NCBI RefSeq assembly: GCF_000478985.1
Contig: NZ_AWXB01000065.1
Location: forward strand, 1-64,000
Source: Peptoniphilus sp. BV3C26
GTDB lineage: Bacteria; Bacillota; Clostridia; Tissierellales; Peptoniphilaceae
Length of the DNA: 64,000 nucleotides
Reading direction: 5' to 3'
Under the pieces are notes generated by a model. The model saw only the letters and a list, made by a program, of their open reading frames with translations. It did no database searches and was not told the origin of the DNA. Made by a program: the position numbers and the translations under genes. Below are positions 49,254 to 57,298 of the stretch, in pieces (position 1 is the first letter of the stretch; every line of letters begins with the position of its first letter).

Positions 49254-49256
49254 ATA

Positions 49257-50903
49257 TTAATATTTAAGAGAATCTTTAATTACAGACCATATATAAGGAG
49301 CTTCAAAGCCTTTTCTCCATGAAGCAAGACCTGCTAAATTATATTTATTAATTAAAGATGCTTTGTGAGTAAGTGAATACTCATCTTCAATCCAAATTTT
49401 TTTTGTTAAATCACCGTCTGTATATTCAACATAATTTTGTTTTGCTACATCATCAAATGTACTTTTTAAATTCTTACTTGAAATTATATTTTGAACTTCT
49501 TTCATTCCTATACTTTGGGATGACACTTTATTGTTTTTATCAATAGACCACACCCTTGTGTAGAAAGGAACACAAAGTATAAATTTATCACCTGGAATTT
49601 GCCTTAATAAGTTGTTTATATTTCCCTCTACCCATTTATATTCAGCAACACTTCCTGCCTTGTCAGAGCTACTCCAGTGTTGATCATAAGCCATTAGCAT
49701 GACATAATCACAATTATTGGCAATTACTTTTCTATCATAAACTTCTTTATTAACATCTTTTGAAATTTGTGGTGTAACATCTACACTTAAAGTTATTTTA
49801 TTAACCCTGCAAATAGCATAAAGCTCTTTTAAAAATTGATTAAGTAAATCTCTTTCCTTTGTAGTTAGGTGTTCAAAATCTATATTTAAACCCTTAAGTC
49901 CATATTTATTTAAAAGCTCCATTGTTCCTGATATAATTTTTTCTCTTGTGGTAGTTGAGCTTAAGGCTTTGTTTGTGATTTCAGCATCAAAAGAATTATC
50001 TAAATAACCCCAAACATCAATTCCTAGATTTTTATAGTTATTTACATAATCTATGTTTCCCCTATCTATTAAATCTCCATTTTCATTTTTTAATGAAAAC
50101 CATGTAGGGCATATAGTATTTACCCCAGGGATATAAGTAATATTATTTATGCTTATTTGAGATTGAGGTCCGTATGTGTAATCCCAAGTTAAATTAAGAG
50201 GCCTTTTGGCCTCTTTTTTTACATCAACTTCACTTGAAAATTTATCTCCATTAAAATCAACTTCAAGCAAACTTTTATTTATATATCCGGCATATCCATC
50301 TTTAATTCTTACTTTATACCAGTCTTTATCTTCTCCAAAAACAATTATTTCTTCATCACCCTTTAAATTTTTAACTATAGGTGATTGCATAGAAGCATCT
50401 TCTCTCATATTAGTTCCGGATCCTTTAAGTTTTCCTAAAGGATGCTTTACATTTTTATAATCCATAATTAAAAGTTTAAGTTCTTCAATATATCTTAAGT
50501 CCAAAGGGTAATCATAAATAAAAGCTTCTATTGGAACATATACTTTTGAATTTTTTATAATTGCAGGATCTCTTAATAATATTTCTTTATTATTAAAGAT
50601 TGCTTTGTCAGAATCTATTTGTATTCTTTTTGTTCCTTTAGAATTTGTAAATGTTATTACTTTTTCGTTTTCATCATAAAAAACATCTTTATCAATTTTA
50701 TCTTTAATAAAATCAAGAGATAGATAAAATTGTCCATCTATTCTATCAAAGTCTGATTTATCAACATCATCTGCTTCACAAATAAATGAAAAATCATTAT
50801 ATTTTGTGCTTGTTTGCCTTGATCCCTTTTTACTAAATAAATAAAAAAAGCCCCCAGCAAGAATTATTATTATAAATAATAAACTTATTAATATTTTTTT
50901 CAT
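49257..50903 (-). CDS. Glycoside hydrolase family 18 protein with SH3 domain
   Basis: An N-terminal membrane anchor or signal (residues 4-25) is followed by a copper-amine-oxidase-N-like segment (about 45-150), a bacterial SH3 domain (GSGTNMREDASMQSPIVKNL, about 160-215) and a GH18 barrel (about 230-548). The catalytic strand reads GLKGLNIDFEHL, with the acid/base glutamate. Related proteins (YaaH, SleL) cleave spore-cortex or wall glycans; a role in wall turnover is likely here. GAGGTAAAA precedes the ATG, and a TATAAT (minus, 50931-50936) may be its -10 box. A + strand terminator-like hairpin lies inside the gene. Confidence 0.88.
   Translation of the reverse strand: MKKILISLLFIIIILAGGFFYLFSKKGSRQTSTKYNDFSFICEADDVDKSDFDRIDGQFYLSLDFIKDKIDKDVFYDENEKVITFTNSKGTKRIQIDSDKAIFNNKEILLRDPAIIKNSKVYVPIEAFIYDYPLDLRYIEELKLLIMDYKNVKHPLGKLKGSGTNMREDASMQSPIVKNLKGDEEIIVFGEDKDWYKVRIKDGYAGYINKSLLEVDFNGDKFSSEVDVKKEAKRPLNLTWDYTYGPQSQISINNITYIPGVNTICPTWFSLKNENGDLIDRGNIDYVNNYKNLGIDVWGYLDNSFDAEITNKALSSTTTREKIISGTMELLNKYGLKGLNIDFEHLTTKERDLLNQFLKELYAICRVNKITLSVDVTPQISKDVNKEVYDRKVIANNCDYVMLMAYDQHWSSSDKAGSVAEYKWVEGNINNLLRQIPGDKFILCVPFYTRVWSIDKNNKVSSQSIGMKEVQNIISSKNLKSTFDDVAKQNYVEYTDGDLTKKIWIEDEYSLTHKASLINKYNLAGLASWRKGFEAPYIWSVIKDSLKY
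50196..50220 (+). terminator. Antisense terminator-like hairpin inside the GH18 gene
   Basis: AAGAGGCC (50196-50203) and GGCCTCTT (50208-50215) form a GC-rich 8-bp stem with loop TTTT and are followed by T to 50220. It is oriented on the strand opposite to the gene, in the linker between SH3 and GH18 parts. Confidence 0.55.
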
Positions 50904-50960
50904 TTTTTACCTCATTTTGTTATTTACTAAATTATACAACATAAAAGTAAATACAAAAAG

Positions 50961-50987
50961 AAAAAATAGGACTTAAGAGCCCTATTT
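50961..50987 (-). terminator. Terminator after rplS
   Basis: On the minus strand AAATAGGGCT pairs with AGTCCTATTT (50987-50964; one G-T pair) around CTTA, followed by a T run and T-rich tail. Confidence 0.8.
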
Positions 50988-50989
50988 CA

Positions 50990-51337
50990 TTAAAAATTAA
51001 CTTTTTCTTTAACTTTAGCTGCTTTGCCTTGTCTATCTCTAAGATAGAATAGTTTAGCACGTCTTACTTTACCTTTTCTTGAAACAACAAGTTTAGAAAT
51101 TCTTGGTGAGTTAAGTACAAAAGTCCTTTCTACACCACTACCGTAAGAAATTCTTCTAACTGTAAAAGTTCTTCTAACGCCTTGTCCTTGAATTTTTATA
51201 ACAGTTCCTTCAAAAACTTGGATTCTTTCTCTTGAACCTTCTATAATTCTGTAGTGAACTTGAAGTGTATCACCCACATTAAAATTCGGTAAATCTGATC
51301 TTAATTGCTCTTGTTCTATTGCTCTAATGATATCCAC
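50990..51337 (-). CDS. rplS: 50S ribosomal protein L19
   Basis: L19 lies at the 30S-50S interface. [49 protein letters not shown] and [19 protein letters not shown] are the family segments. Its 115 residues are normal. It is the last gene of the ylxM-ffh-rpsP-khpA-rimM-trmD-rplS operon and a terminator follows. Confidence 0.98.
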   Translation of the reverse strand: MDIIRAIEQEQLRSDLPNFNVGDTLQVHYRIIEGSRERIQVFEGTVIKIQGQGVRRTFTVRRISYGSGVERTFVLNSPRISKLVVSRKGKVRRAKLFYLRDRQGKAAKVKEKVNF

Positions 51338-51342
51338 TTAAG

Positions 51343-52059
51343 TTACCTCCCTTCTCCATTTAATATATTTTTTTCTTCTTCTGATAGAGTCCTGTTTAAC
51401 ATATCTGGTCTTTTTTTTAAAGTATTCAAAACAGATTCTCTAAGTCTATAATTTTCAATTTTTTTATGATCTCCGCTTAAAAGTACATCAGGAACTTTAT
51501 ATCCCATAAATTCTTTTGGTCTTGTGTATTGAGGATATTCCAAAAGACCTTTATAATGCGATTCATCTTCATAAGACTCGCTCGAAGATAAAACACCATC
51601 AATAAGTCTTGATACTGAATCTACTAAAATCATAGCAGGTAATTCCCCACCTGTTAATACGAAATCGCCAATAGAAATTTCTTCATCGATATAATTTTCT
51701 ATAATTCTATTGTCTATTCCTTCATAATGACCACAAAGAATAACTAAATGTTCTTTTTTTGAAAGTTCTTTAACTTTTTCTTGATTTAAAACATTTCCTT
51801 GTGGCGACATATAGACAACATAAGAATTATCTTTTCTGACACTTTCAATACTCTTATAAATAGGTTCAGCCATCATAACCATGCCCGGACCTCCTCCGTA
51901 AGAGTAATCATCAACTTGACCATGTTTGTTAATTGCAAATTCTCTAATATTAACAGCTTCCAGTGAAATTAAATTATTTTCTATTGCCCTGCCTAATATG
52001 CTGTATTCCTTCATAGTGTTTACAAATTCAGGAAATAAGGTGAGTATTGAAAATTTCAT
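51343..52059 (-). CDS. trmD: tRNA (guanine-N1)-methyltransferase
   Basis: Methylates G37 of tRNAs. The trefoil-knot SAM site shows as YGGGPGMVMMAEPI, LCGHYEGIDNRI and SIGDFVLTGGELPAMILVD. The start overlaps the rimM stop by four bases. With 238 residues it has the usual length. Confidence 0.97.
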   Translation of the reverse strand: MKFSILTLFPEFVNTMKEYSILGRAIENNLISLEAVNIREFAINKHGQVDDYSYGGGPGMVMMAEPIYKSIESVRKDNSYVVYMSPQGNVLNQEKVKELSKKEHLVILCGHYEGIDNRIIENYIDEEISIGDFVLTGGELPAMILVDSVSRLIDGVLSSSESYEDESHYKGLLEYPQYTRPKEFMGYKVPDVLLSGDHKKIENYRLRESVLNTLKKRPDMLNRTLSEEEKNILNGEGR

Positions 52060-52553
52060 TCAAACATCCCCTTTATAGGTTTAATAATAATTCCACTTTT
52101 TAAATCAATCTCTTTAACAAATTCTTTTACTGAGGGTACTAAATGAGTGTTTCCTTTTTCATCCTCAATTTCATATAAGTCATTTGCAGGATTTTCAATT
52201 ATGTTTATAATTTTTCCTAATTTATTTTTTTCAGTATCAAAAACATTTAAGCCGATTAAATCAGAAATAAAATAGGTATCTTTTTTTAACTTAACCCTAT
52301 CTTCTTCTTTAATATAAACAAATTGATTCTTAAATTTTAAAACATCATTTATATTATCAAATTCTTTAAATTTAATAAAAACAAATTTATCTTTGTAAAA
52401 GACACTTTCTATGGAATACATTTCATCTTTTATTATTAGATAATCAGTTTTGGAAAATCTTTTTATATCAGATGTAATTGGCATTATTTTCAATACACCT
52501 TTGATTCCATGAGTATTTAAAATTTTTCCTACAATAATCAAATTATTCTTCAA
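52056..52553 (-). CDS. rimM: Ribosome maturation factor RimM
   Basis: Assists 30S assembly by binding S19. The N-terminal beta-barrel has VGKILNTHGIKGVLKI, and the C-terminal PRC barrel has DLIGLNVFDTEKNKLGKI and HLVPSVKEFVKEID. The start is TTG, overlapping the end of khpA, so its translation probably depends on that gene. Confidence 0.94.
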   Translation of the reverse strand: MKNNLIIVGKILNTHGIKGVLKIMPITSDIKRFSKTDYLIIKDEMYSIESVFYKDKFVFIKFKEFDNINDVLKFKNQFVYIKEEDRVKLKKDTYFISDLIGLNVFDTEKNKLGKIINIIENPANDLYEIEDEKGNTHLVPSVKEFVKEIDLKSGIIIKPIKGMFE

Positions 52554-52773
52554 TTTGTAGATTAACCTTTATATTTTCTCTAAGAGATATAGCATTTAAT
52601 ATAGCTCTAATAGCCTTTGCAATTCTACCTTGTTTACCAATAATCTTTCCCATGTCTTCTTCTGCAACTGTAAGATAAATATTAATTTCATTGTCTTTAT
52701 TTTCAGCTTTTACCTTAACCTGGTCAGGATTACTTACTAAGGATTTTGCAATATATTCAACTAATTCAACCAT
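52543..52773 (-). CDS. khpA: KH-domain RNA-binding protein KhpA
   Basis: A 76-residue KH protein with the GxxG loop in MGKIIGKQGRIAKAIRAIL. KhpA pairs with KhpB/Jag in many Firmicutes and influences RNA levels and cell elongation. It lies in the conserved slot between rpsP and rimM; GGAGGACCT precedes the ATG, right behind the corrected end of rpsP. Confidence 0.95.
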   Translation of the reverse strand: MVELVEYIAKSLVSNPDQVKVKAENKDNEINIYLTVAEEDMGKIIGKQGRIAKAIRAILNAISLRENIKVNLQIEE

Positions 52774-52789
52774 AGGTCCTCCATTCGGA

Positions 52790-53082
52790 TTAAGCTTCCT
52801 CTTGGTTAACTTCTACTTTTTCTTCTACTTTTTTTCTATTGAATAAACAGAATTTTCCTTAAAAAGTCTTTCCACAGTATCAGTGGGTTTAGCACCATTT
52901 CCAATCCATTTGTTAACTGACTCTTTGTTTACTACTACAGTTTTTGGTTCTGTAAGTGGATTATAGTAGCCTATCTCCTCAATGAATCTTCCGTCTCTTG
53001 GCGCTCTTGAATCTGCTACTACTATTCTGTAAAATGGATTTTTCTTTGAACCCATTCTTCTTAGTCTAATTTTAACTGCCAA
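52790..53082 (-). CDS. rpsP: 30S ribosomal protein S16, C-terminal tail out of frame at an A7 run
   Basis: S16 is an early 30S assembly protein. The core is complete: [39 protein letters not shown] and [12 protein letters not shown]. As written it stops at 52825 after SIEKK (85 residues). The coding strand there has seven A (52829-52835 on the + strand as T); with eight, the frame continues [13 protein letters not shown] and stops at 52790-52792, just before the khpA ribosome-binding site, giving 97 residues. The charged tail is not essential to the fold, so both forms could work. The start is TTG behind GGGAGG. Confidence 0.9.
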
Positions 53083-53123
53083 TTAATTCACCTCCCGTGA
53101 AATAAAATCAAATTTATACAACA

Positions 53124-54461
53124 TTAAAATTTAAAAGGCATTTTGAATTTTCCCTTTTTCATTTTGTTGCCCATGCTTGAAAATTGCTTCATCATTTTTT
53201 TAAGTTCTTTAAACTGCTTCAAAAGTTTGTTTACTTCTGTTACTTGAACTCCTGATCCTAAAGCAATTCTTTTTTTTCTGGATACATCTATGATATCCGG
53301 TTTCTGTCTTTCTTCCTTTGTCATTGAAGTTATAATAGCTTCAACTCTTGAAAAATCTTTTTGATCCACATTTATTCCCTTTAGCATTTTATTGTTCATG
53401 CCAGGTACCATAGCAAGTAAATCTTCAATTGGACCTAAATTTTTCATTTGATTCATTTGGTCTAAAAAATCATCAAAAGTAAAACTTTGATTTCTTATTT
53501 TTTGTTCAAGTTCTTGAGCTTTTTTTTGGTCAACTGCACTTTGAGCTTTTTCGATTAAAGATAAAACGTCTCCCATTCCTAAAATTCTAGATGCCATTCT
53601 ATCAGGATAAAAAATTTCTAACTGATCCATTTTTTCTCCCATAGAAATAAACTTTATAGGAATATCAGTTACTGCTCTAAGAGATAAAGCTGCACCGCCT
53701 CTTGCATCCCCATCAAGCTTTGTTAAAATAACCCCCGTTAAGTCTATTTGATTTGCAAATGAACTTGTTACATTTACAGCATCTTGTCCTGTCATAGCAT
53801 CAAGAACTAAGAGTATCTCATTAGGTTCTGTAGCTTTTGCTATATCTTGAAGTTCCTGCATAAGAGATTCATCTATATGAAGTCTTCCTGCCGTATCTAT
53901 AATTAAAACATCATTATTATTTCTTTTTGCATGTTCTAAAGCTGCTTTTGAAATATCAACGGGACTTATTTTATCTCCCATAGTAAAAACGGGAACTTCT
54001 ATTTTTTGACCCACAACTTGCAATTGTTTAATTGCAGCAGGCCTATAGACGTCACAGGCAACCAAAAGAGGTCTTTTACCTTGCTTTTTCATCTGGTAGG
54101 CAAGTTTCCCTGATGTTGTCGTTTTACCAGCACCTTGGAGACCTGCCATAAGTATTACACTTGGATGCTTAGAAAAATCTAATTTTGATTCTCCTTTTCC
54201 CATTAAAGATGTAAGCTCTTCATTTACAATTTTAATTACTTGTTGACCGGGAGTTAAACTTTCAAGAACTTGCGCACCTAAAGATCTTGTCTTTACATTT
54301 TTGATGAAGTCTTTTACTACTTTAAAATTTACGTCTGCTTCTAACAAAGCAAGTTTAACTTCTCTCATTGCAAGGTCTATGTCTTTTTCACTAAGTTTTC
54401 CTTTGCCTCTTAATTTTGAGAGAGTTTCTTGTAATTTATCAGAGAGTGATTCAAATACCAT
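53124..54461 (-). CDS. ffh: Signal recognition particle protein Ffh
   Basis: GTPase that binds signal peptides and 4.5S/scRNA. The NG domain shows GLQGAGKTTTSGKLA, DTAGRLHID and TKLDGDARGGAALS; the methionine-rich M domain (about residues 300-445) follows with MGDVLSLIEKAQ and MVPGMNNKML. It has 445 residues. The start overlaps ylxM by 11 bases. FtsY, its receptor, is encoded upstream on the same strand. Confidence 0.97.
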   Translation of the reverse strand: MVFESLSDKLQETLSKLRGKGKLSEKDIDLAMREVKLALLEADVNFKVVKDFIKNVKTRSLGAQVLESLTPGQQVIKIVNEELTSLMGKGESKLDFSKHPSVILMAGLQGAGKTTTSGKLAYQMKKQGKRPLLVACDVYRPAAIKQLQVVGQKIEVPVFTMGDKISPVDISKAALEHAKRNNNDVLIIDTAGRLHIDESLMQELQDIAKATEPNEILLVLDAMTGQDAVNVTSSFANQIDLTGVILTKLDGDARGGAALSLRAVTDIPIKFISMGEKMDQLEIFYPDRMASRILGMGDVLSLIEKAQSAVDQKKAQELEQKIRNQSFTFDDFLDQMNQMKNLGPIEDLLAMVPGMNNKMLKGINVDQKDFSRVEAIITSMTKEERQKPDIIDVSRKKRIALGSGVQVTEVNKLLKQFKELKKMMKQFSSMGNKMKKGKFKMPFKF

Positions 54462-54813
54462 CAGTTACCTCCCCATTAAAAAGTTCATCATAAATTTTAT
54501 TTAAAGTTACTAAATCTATATCTTTAGAATTTTTTTTAAGTTCCTCAAATAAAATTTTTAACCTTTTATTTTTTTGTTCAGTAAATTTTCTTGACTTAAT
54601 AAGTTGTAATTTATCTTCAAATTCTTCTAAATTTTGTTCTCCTCTTTTTAAATTTTCAGAAACTGCTTGTTTTGATATATTTAAGTCTTCTGCAATTTCA
54701 TTCAAGGAATAATCAAAATTATAATATAGCTTCATTGATTTTCTTTGCTTTTCAGAAAGTAAATCTCCATAATAATCAAGAAGCATATTCATTTTAAAAA
54801 CATCTTCCAACAT
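54451..54813 (-). CDS. ylxM: YlxM-family helix-turn-helix protein
   Basis: A 120-residue protein with a sigma-70 region 4-like HTH: LSEKQRKSMKLYYNFDYSLN and EIAEDLNISKQAVSENLKRG. YlxM precedes ffh in most Firmicutes and is thought to modulate SRP function. It is the first gene of this operon and has its own consensus promoter. Confidence 0.92.
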   Translation of the reverse strand: MLEDVFKMNMLLDYYGDLLSEKQRKSMKLYYNFDYSLNEIAEDLNISKQAVSENLKRGEQNLEEFEDKLQLIKSRKFTEQKNKRLKILFEELKKNSKDIDLVTLNKIYDELFNGEVTDGI

Positions 54814-54831
54814 TTAATCACCTTTTATCGA

Positions 54832-54894
54832 GTCAACTTTTTTACTTGACCTTAGTTATTATATGGTTATTTGCATAGTTTGTCAACTTTTTTT
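54832..54894. repeat. Direct repeat GTCAACTTTTTTA/T around the ylxM promoter
   Basis: GTCAACTTTTTTA at 54832-54844 recurs as GTCAACTTTTTTT at 54882-54894, 50 bases apart. On the minus strand each gives a poly-A followed by GTTGAC. The right copy contains the ylxM -35 box and the left one lies in the leader near the ylxM start. Confidence 0.5.
54858..54886 (-). promoter_or_regulatory. Consensus sigma-A promoter of the ylxM-ffh-rplS operon
   Basis: On the minus strand TTGACA (54886-54881) and TATAAT (54863-54858) match the consensus perfectly with a 17-base spacer. The ylxM ATG lies about 45 bases downstream after AAAGGTGATTAA. This suits a strongly expressed translation and secretion operon. 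Confidence 0.85.
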
Positions 54895-54906
54895 AAAAAT
54901 TTTTAT

Positions 54907-54952
54907 AAAAAAATCTATAGTTTTTATAAAATCATAAAAAACTATAGATTTT
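54907..54952 (-). terminator. Terminator after alr
   Basis: A 16-bp stem (54910-54925 with 54937-54952; core TCTATAG/CTATAGA) closes an 11-base loop and runs into T on the minus strand. It separates the plsX-to-alr unit from the ylxM operon. Confidence 0.75.
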
Positions 54953-54966
54953 AAAATTTTTACTTT

Positions 54967-56130
54967 TTATAAAAGATATAATTCGTCATAAACTTCATCA
55001 ATTTTTCCATTTTTAATGTAAACTCTTGGGAGTCTATTACTAAAATGGCATGAATATGAAGTTGCAATTTCTCCTGCTTTTTCAGCTATTTCTTCAATAG
55101 TAATCTCTTCATTATCCTGTTTTCCCAACAAAACAACTTGATCATCAACTTTACAAGAAGCATCTGTTACATCAATCATCATTTGATCCATACAAATTCT
55201 ACCTATTTGTTTGCACCTTTTGCCATTTATTAAAACTTCAATCTTTCCAGAAAGATTTCTAATAAATCCATCCGCATATCCAACTGGTATTGTTGCAACT
55301 TTAGTTTTTCTTTTAGCTTCAAAGGTTAATCCATAACTTACTTTTTCTCCTGGATTAATTGTTTTTAGGTTTGCAATTTTTGATTTAATGCTTCCTAAAT
55401 ATTTTAAATCAAAACCATTAGGATGAGGTAAAAATTCGCAAGATCCATATAATATAATTCCAGGTCTTACTGCATCAAGATCAAACTCTCTATAATTTAT
55501 TATACCGTGAGAATTATTTATATGTTTAAGAGGAATTTCCAATTTATGTTCTTTACATAAATTTACCATTTCAATAAATTTTTTATATTGTAACCTTGTA
55601 TAGTTATCGTCAGAATCTGACGCTGCAAAATGTGAAAAAGCTCCAACTATATTTAAATTTTTAAGTTGTTGAATTTCTTCTATACATAACTCTAAATCTT
55701 CTTTTATAAAGCCTATTCTGTTCATGCCGGTTTCAAAAGCCAAATTTATATCTGCTGATTTTCCCAAATTTTTAGCAACTTCATTTAAATTTTTTGCATC
55801 AAGAATATTAAAAATAGTTAGCTCAATTTTATTCTCAATAGCTCTTTTATATAAATCTTTATGGTTGTAGCCTAAAATCATTATTCGAACTTCTTTATTA
55901 TTTCTTCTTATTTCCAAGGCTTCACTCATTGTTGCTACTGCAAAATAATCTATTCCCTCTTCTATTAAAGTTTGAGAAATTTTTTGAATTCCAAATCCAT
56001 AAGCATTTGCTTTTACAACTGCAATTATTTTTGAATTTTTATCAACATGATTTTTTATTATATTTAAATTATGTTTTAAATTATCTAAATTTACTTCTAA
56101 GTATACAGGTCTTGTTATCATTTTATTCAA
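54967..56130 (-). CDS. alr: Alanine racemase
   Basis: Makes D-alanine for peptidoglycan, using PLP. The PLP lysine lies in AVVKANAYGFG near residue 40; the catalytic tyrosine is in EKVSYGLTFEAKRKTKVATI, and GRICMDQMMIDVT is a further hallmark. It has 387 residues. The start overlaps the ftsY stop by eight bases. A position between ftsY and ylxM-ffh is not the usual one and suggests a local rearrangement. Confidence 0.95.
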   Translation of the reverse strand: MNKMITRPVYLEVNLDNLKHNLNIIKNHVDKNSKIIAVVKANAYGFGIQKISQTLIEEGIDYFAVATMSEALEIRRNNKEVRIMILGYNHKDLYKRAIENKIELTIFNILDAKNLNEVAKNLGKSADINLAFETGMNRIGFIKEDLELCIEEIQQLKNLNIVGAFSHFAASDSDDNYTRLQYKKFIEMVNLCKEHKLEIPLKHINNSHGIINYREFDLDAVRPGIILYGSCEFLPHPNGFDLKYLGSIKSKIANLKTINPGEKVSYGLTFEAKRKTKVATIPVGYADGFIRNLSGKIEVLINGKRCKQIGRICMDQMMIDVTDASCKVDDQVVLLGKQDNEEITIEEIAEKAGEIATSYSCHFSNRLPRVYIKNGKIDEVYDELYLL

Positions 56131-57295
56131 ATATCGCCTCTACAAATGAATCTACATCAAATTTTTGTAAATCATCTATCCCTTCTCCCACACCAATTAA
56201 TTTTATTGGTATATCAAGTTCGGATTGAAGAGCTATTACAACTCCGCCCTTTGCAGTTCCGTCTAATTTAGTTAAAATTATTCCACTTATATCTGTTGCT
56301 TCCTTAAAGGTTTTTGCTTGATTCATTGCATTTTGTCCCGTTGTAGCATCTAAAACCAAAAGAGTTTCTCTTGTTGCTTCAGGATACTCTCTGTCTATTA
56401 TTTTAGAAATTTTTTCAAGCTCTTTCATTAAATTAGACTTGTTGTGTAGTCTGCCGGCAGTATCACAAATTAATACATCTATATTTCTTGACTTGGCAGC
56501 TTTTATCGCATCGAATATTACAGCTGCAGGATCACTCCCTTCGCTTTGTGCAATAACATCTACATTTGCTCTGTTGCCCCACTCTTTCAATTGTTCAATA
56601 GCAGCTGCCCTAAAAGTATCTCCAGCAGCAATTAAAACACTTTTACCTTCATTTCTAAATTTTGCACAAAGTTTACCTATGCTTGTAGTTTTTCCTACTC
56701 CATTAACTCCAACTACTAAAATAACTGATTTTTCAGAAATATTTAAGTTAGAAGATTTTTCAGTAATCATTATTTTTTTTGTTTCAGCTTTTAATAAATC
56801 TTTTATTAAGCTTGGATCATTAATTTTTTCATTTATTATTGTGTCTCTCAAGTTGTCAATTATTTTCATAGTTGTATTCATTCCAATATCAGCTGATATT
56901 AAAATATCTTCCAAATCTTCTAAAAGATCATCATCAATTTTTACATAGGCTCCAAGAATTGTGTTTATTTTAACTCCCATTTCTTTACGAGTTTTTAATA
57001 AACCACTTTTTAATCTTTTAAAAAGTGACGGCTTTTCTTCTTCTATAATTTCATCTTTTTTAGAACCATAAGAATTTTCTTCTATTTCTTCATCTGAAGT
57101 AGTTTCTTTTTCCAACTGAGTGTCAAAATCTTGAATTACCGTTTTTTCTTTTTCTTCATCAGAAATTTTTTCCATATGATCATTTTCTAAATCTATATTT
57201 TCATCTGATATTTCTTCAAGGTTTTCTTCGATTAAGTCTTCAGAATTTTCTTTTTCATTATCTTTAGAAAACTTATCCTTTATCCATTTAAACAT
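56123..57295 (-). CDS. ftsY: Signal recognition particle receptor FtsY
   Basis: The membrane-associated GTPase that docks SRP. Residues 1-90 are a highly acidic A domain; the NG domain follows with GVNGVGKTTSIGKLCAKF, DTAGRLHNKSNLM, TKLDGTAKGGVVIAL and IGVGEGIDDLQKFD. The length of 390 includes the long acidic region. It follows smc with three bases between, the standard smc-ftsY pairing. Confidence 0.97.
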   Translation of the reverse strand: MFKWIKDKFSKDNEKENSEDLIEENLEEISDENIDLENDHMEKISDEEKEKTVIQDFDTQLEKETTSDEEIEENSYGSKKDEIIEEEKPSLFKRLKSGLLKTRKEMGVKINTILGAYVKIDDDLLEDLEDILISADIGMNTTMKIIDNLRDTIINEKINDPSLIKDLLKAETKKIMITEKSSNLNISEKSVILVVGVNGVGKTTSIGKLCAKFRNEGKSVLIAAGDTFRAAAIEQLKEWGNRANVDVIAQSEGSDPAAVIFDAIKAAKSRNIDVLICDTAGRLHNKSNLMKELEKISKIIDREYPEATRETLLVLDATTGQNAMNQAKTFKEATDISGIILTKLDGTAKGGVVIALQSELDIPIKLIGVGEGIDDLQKFDVDSFVEAIFE

Positions 57296-57298
57296 AAA

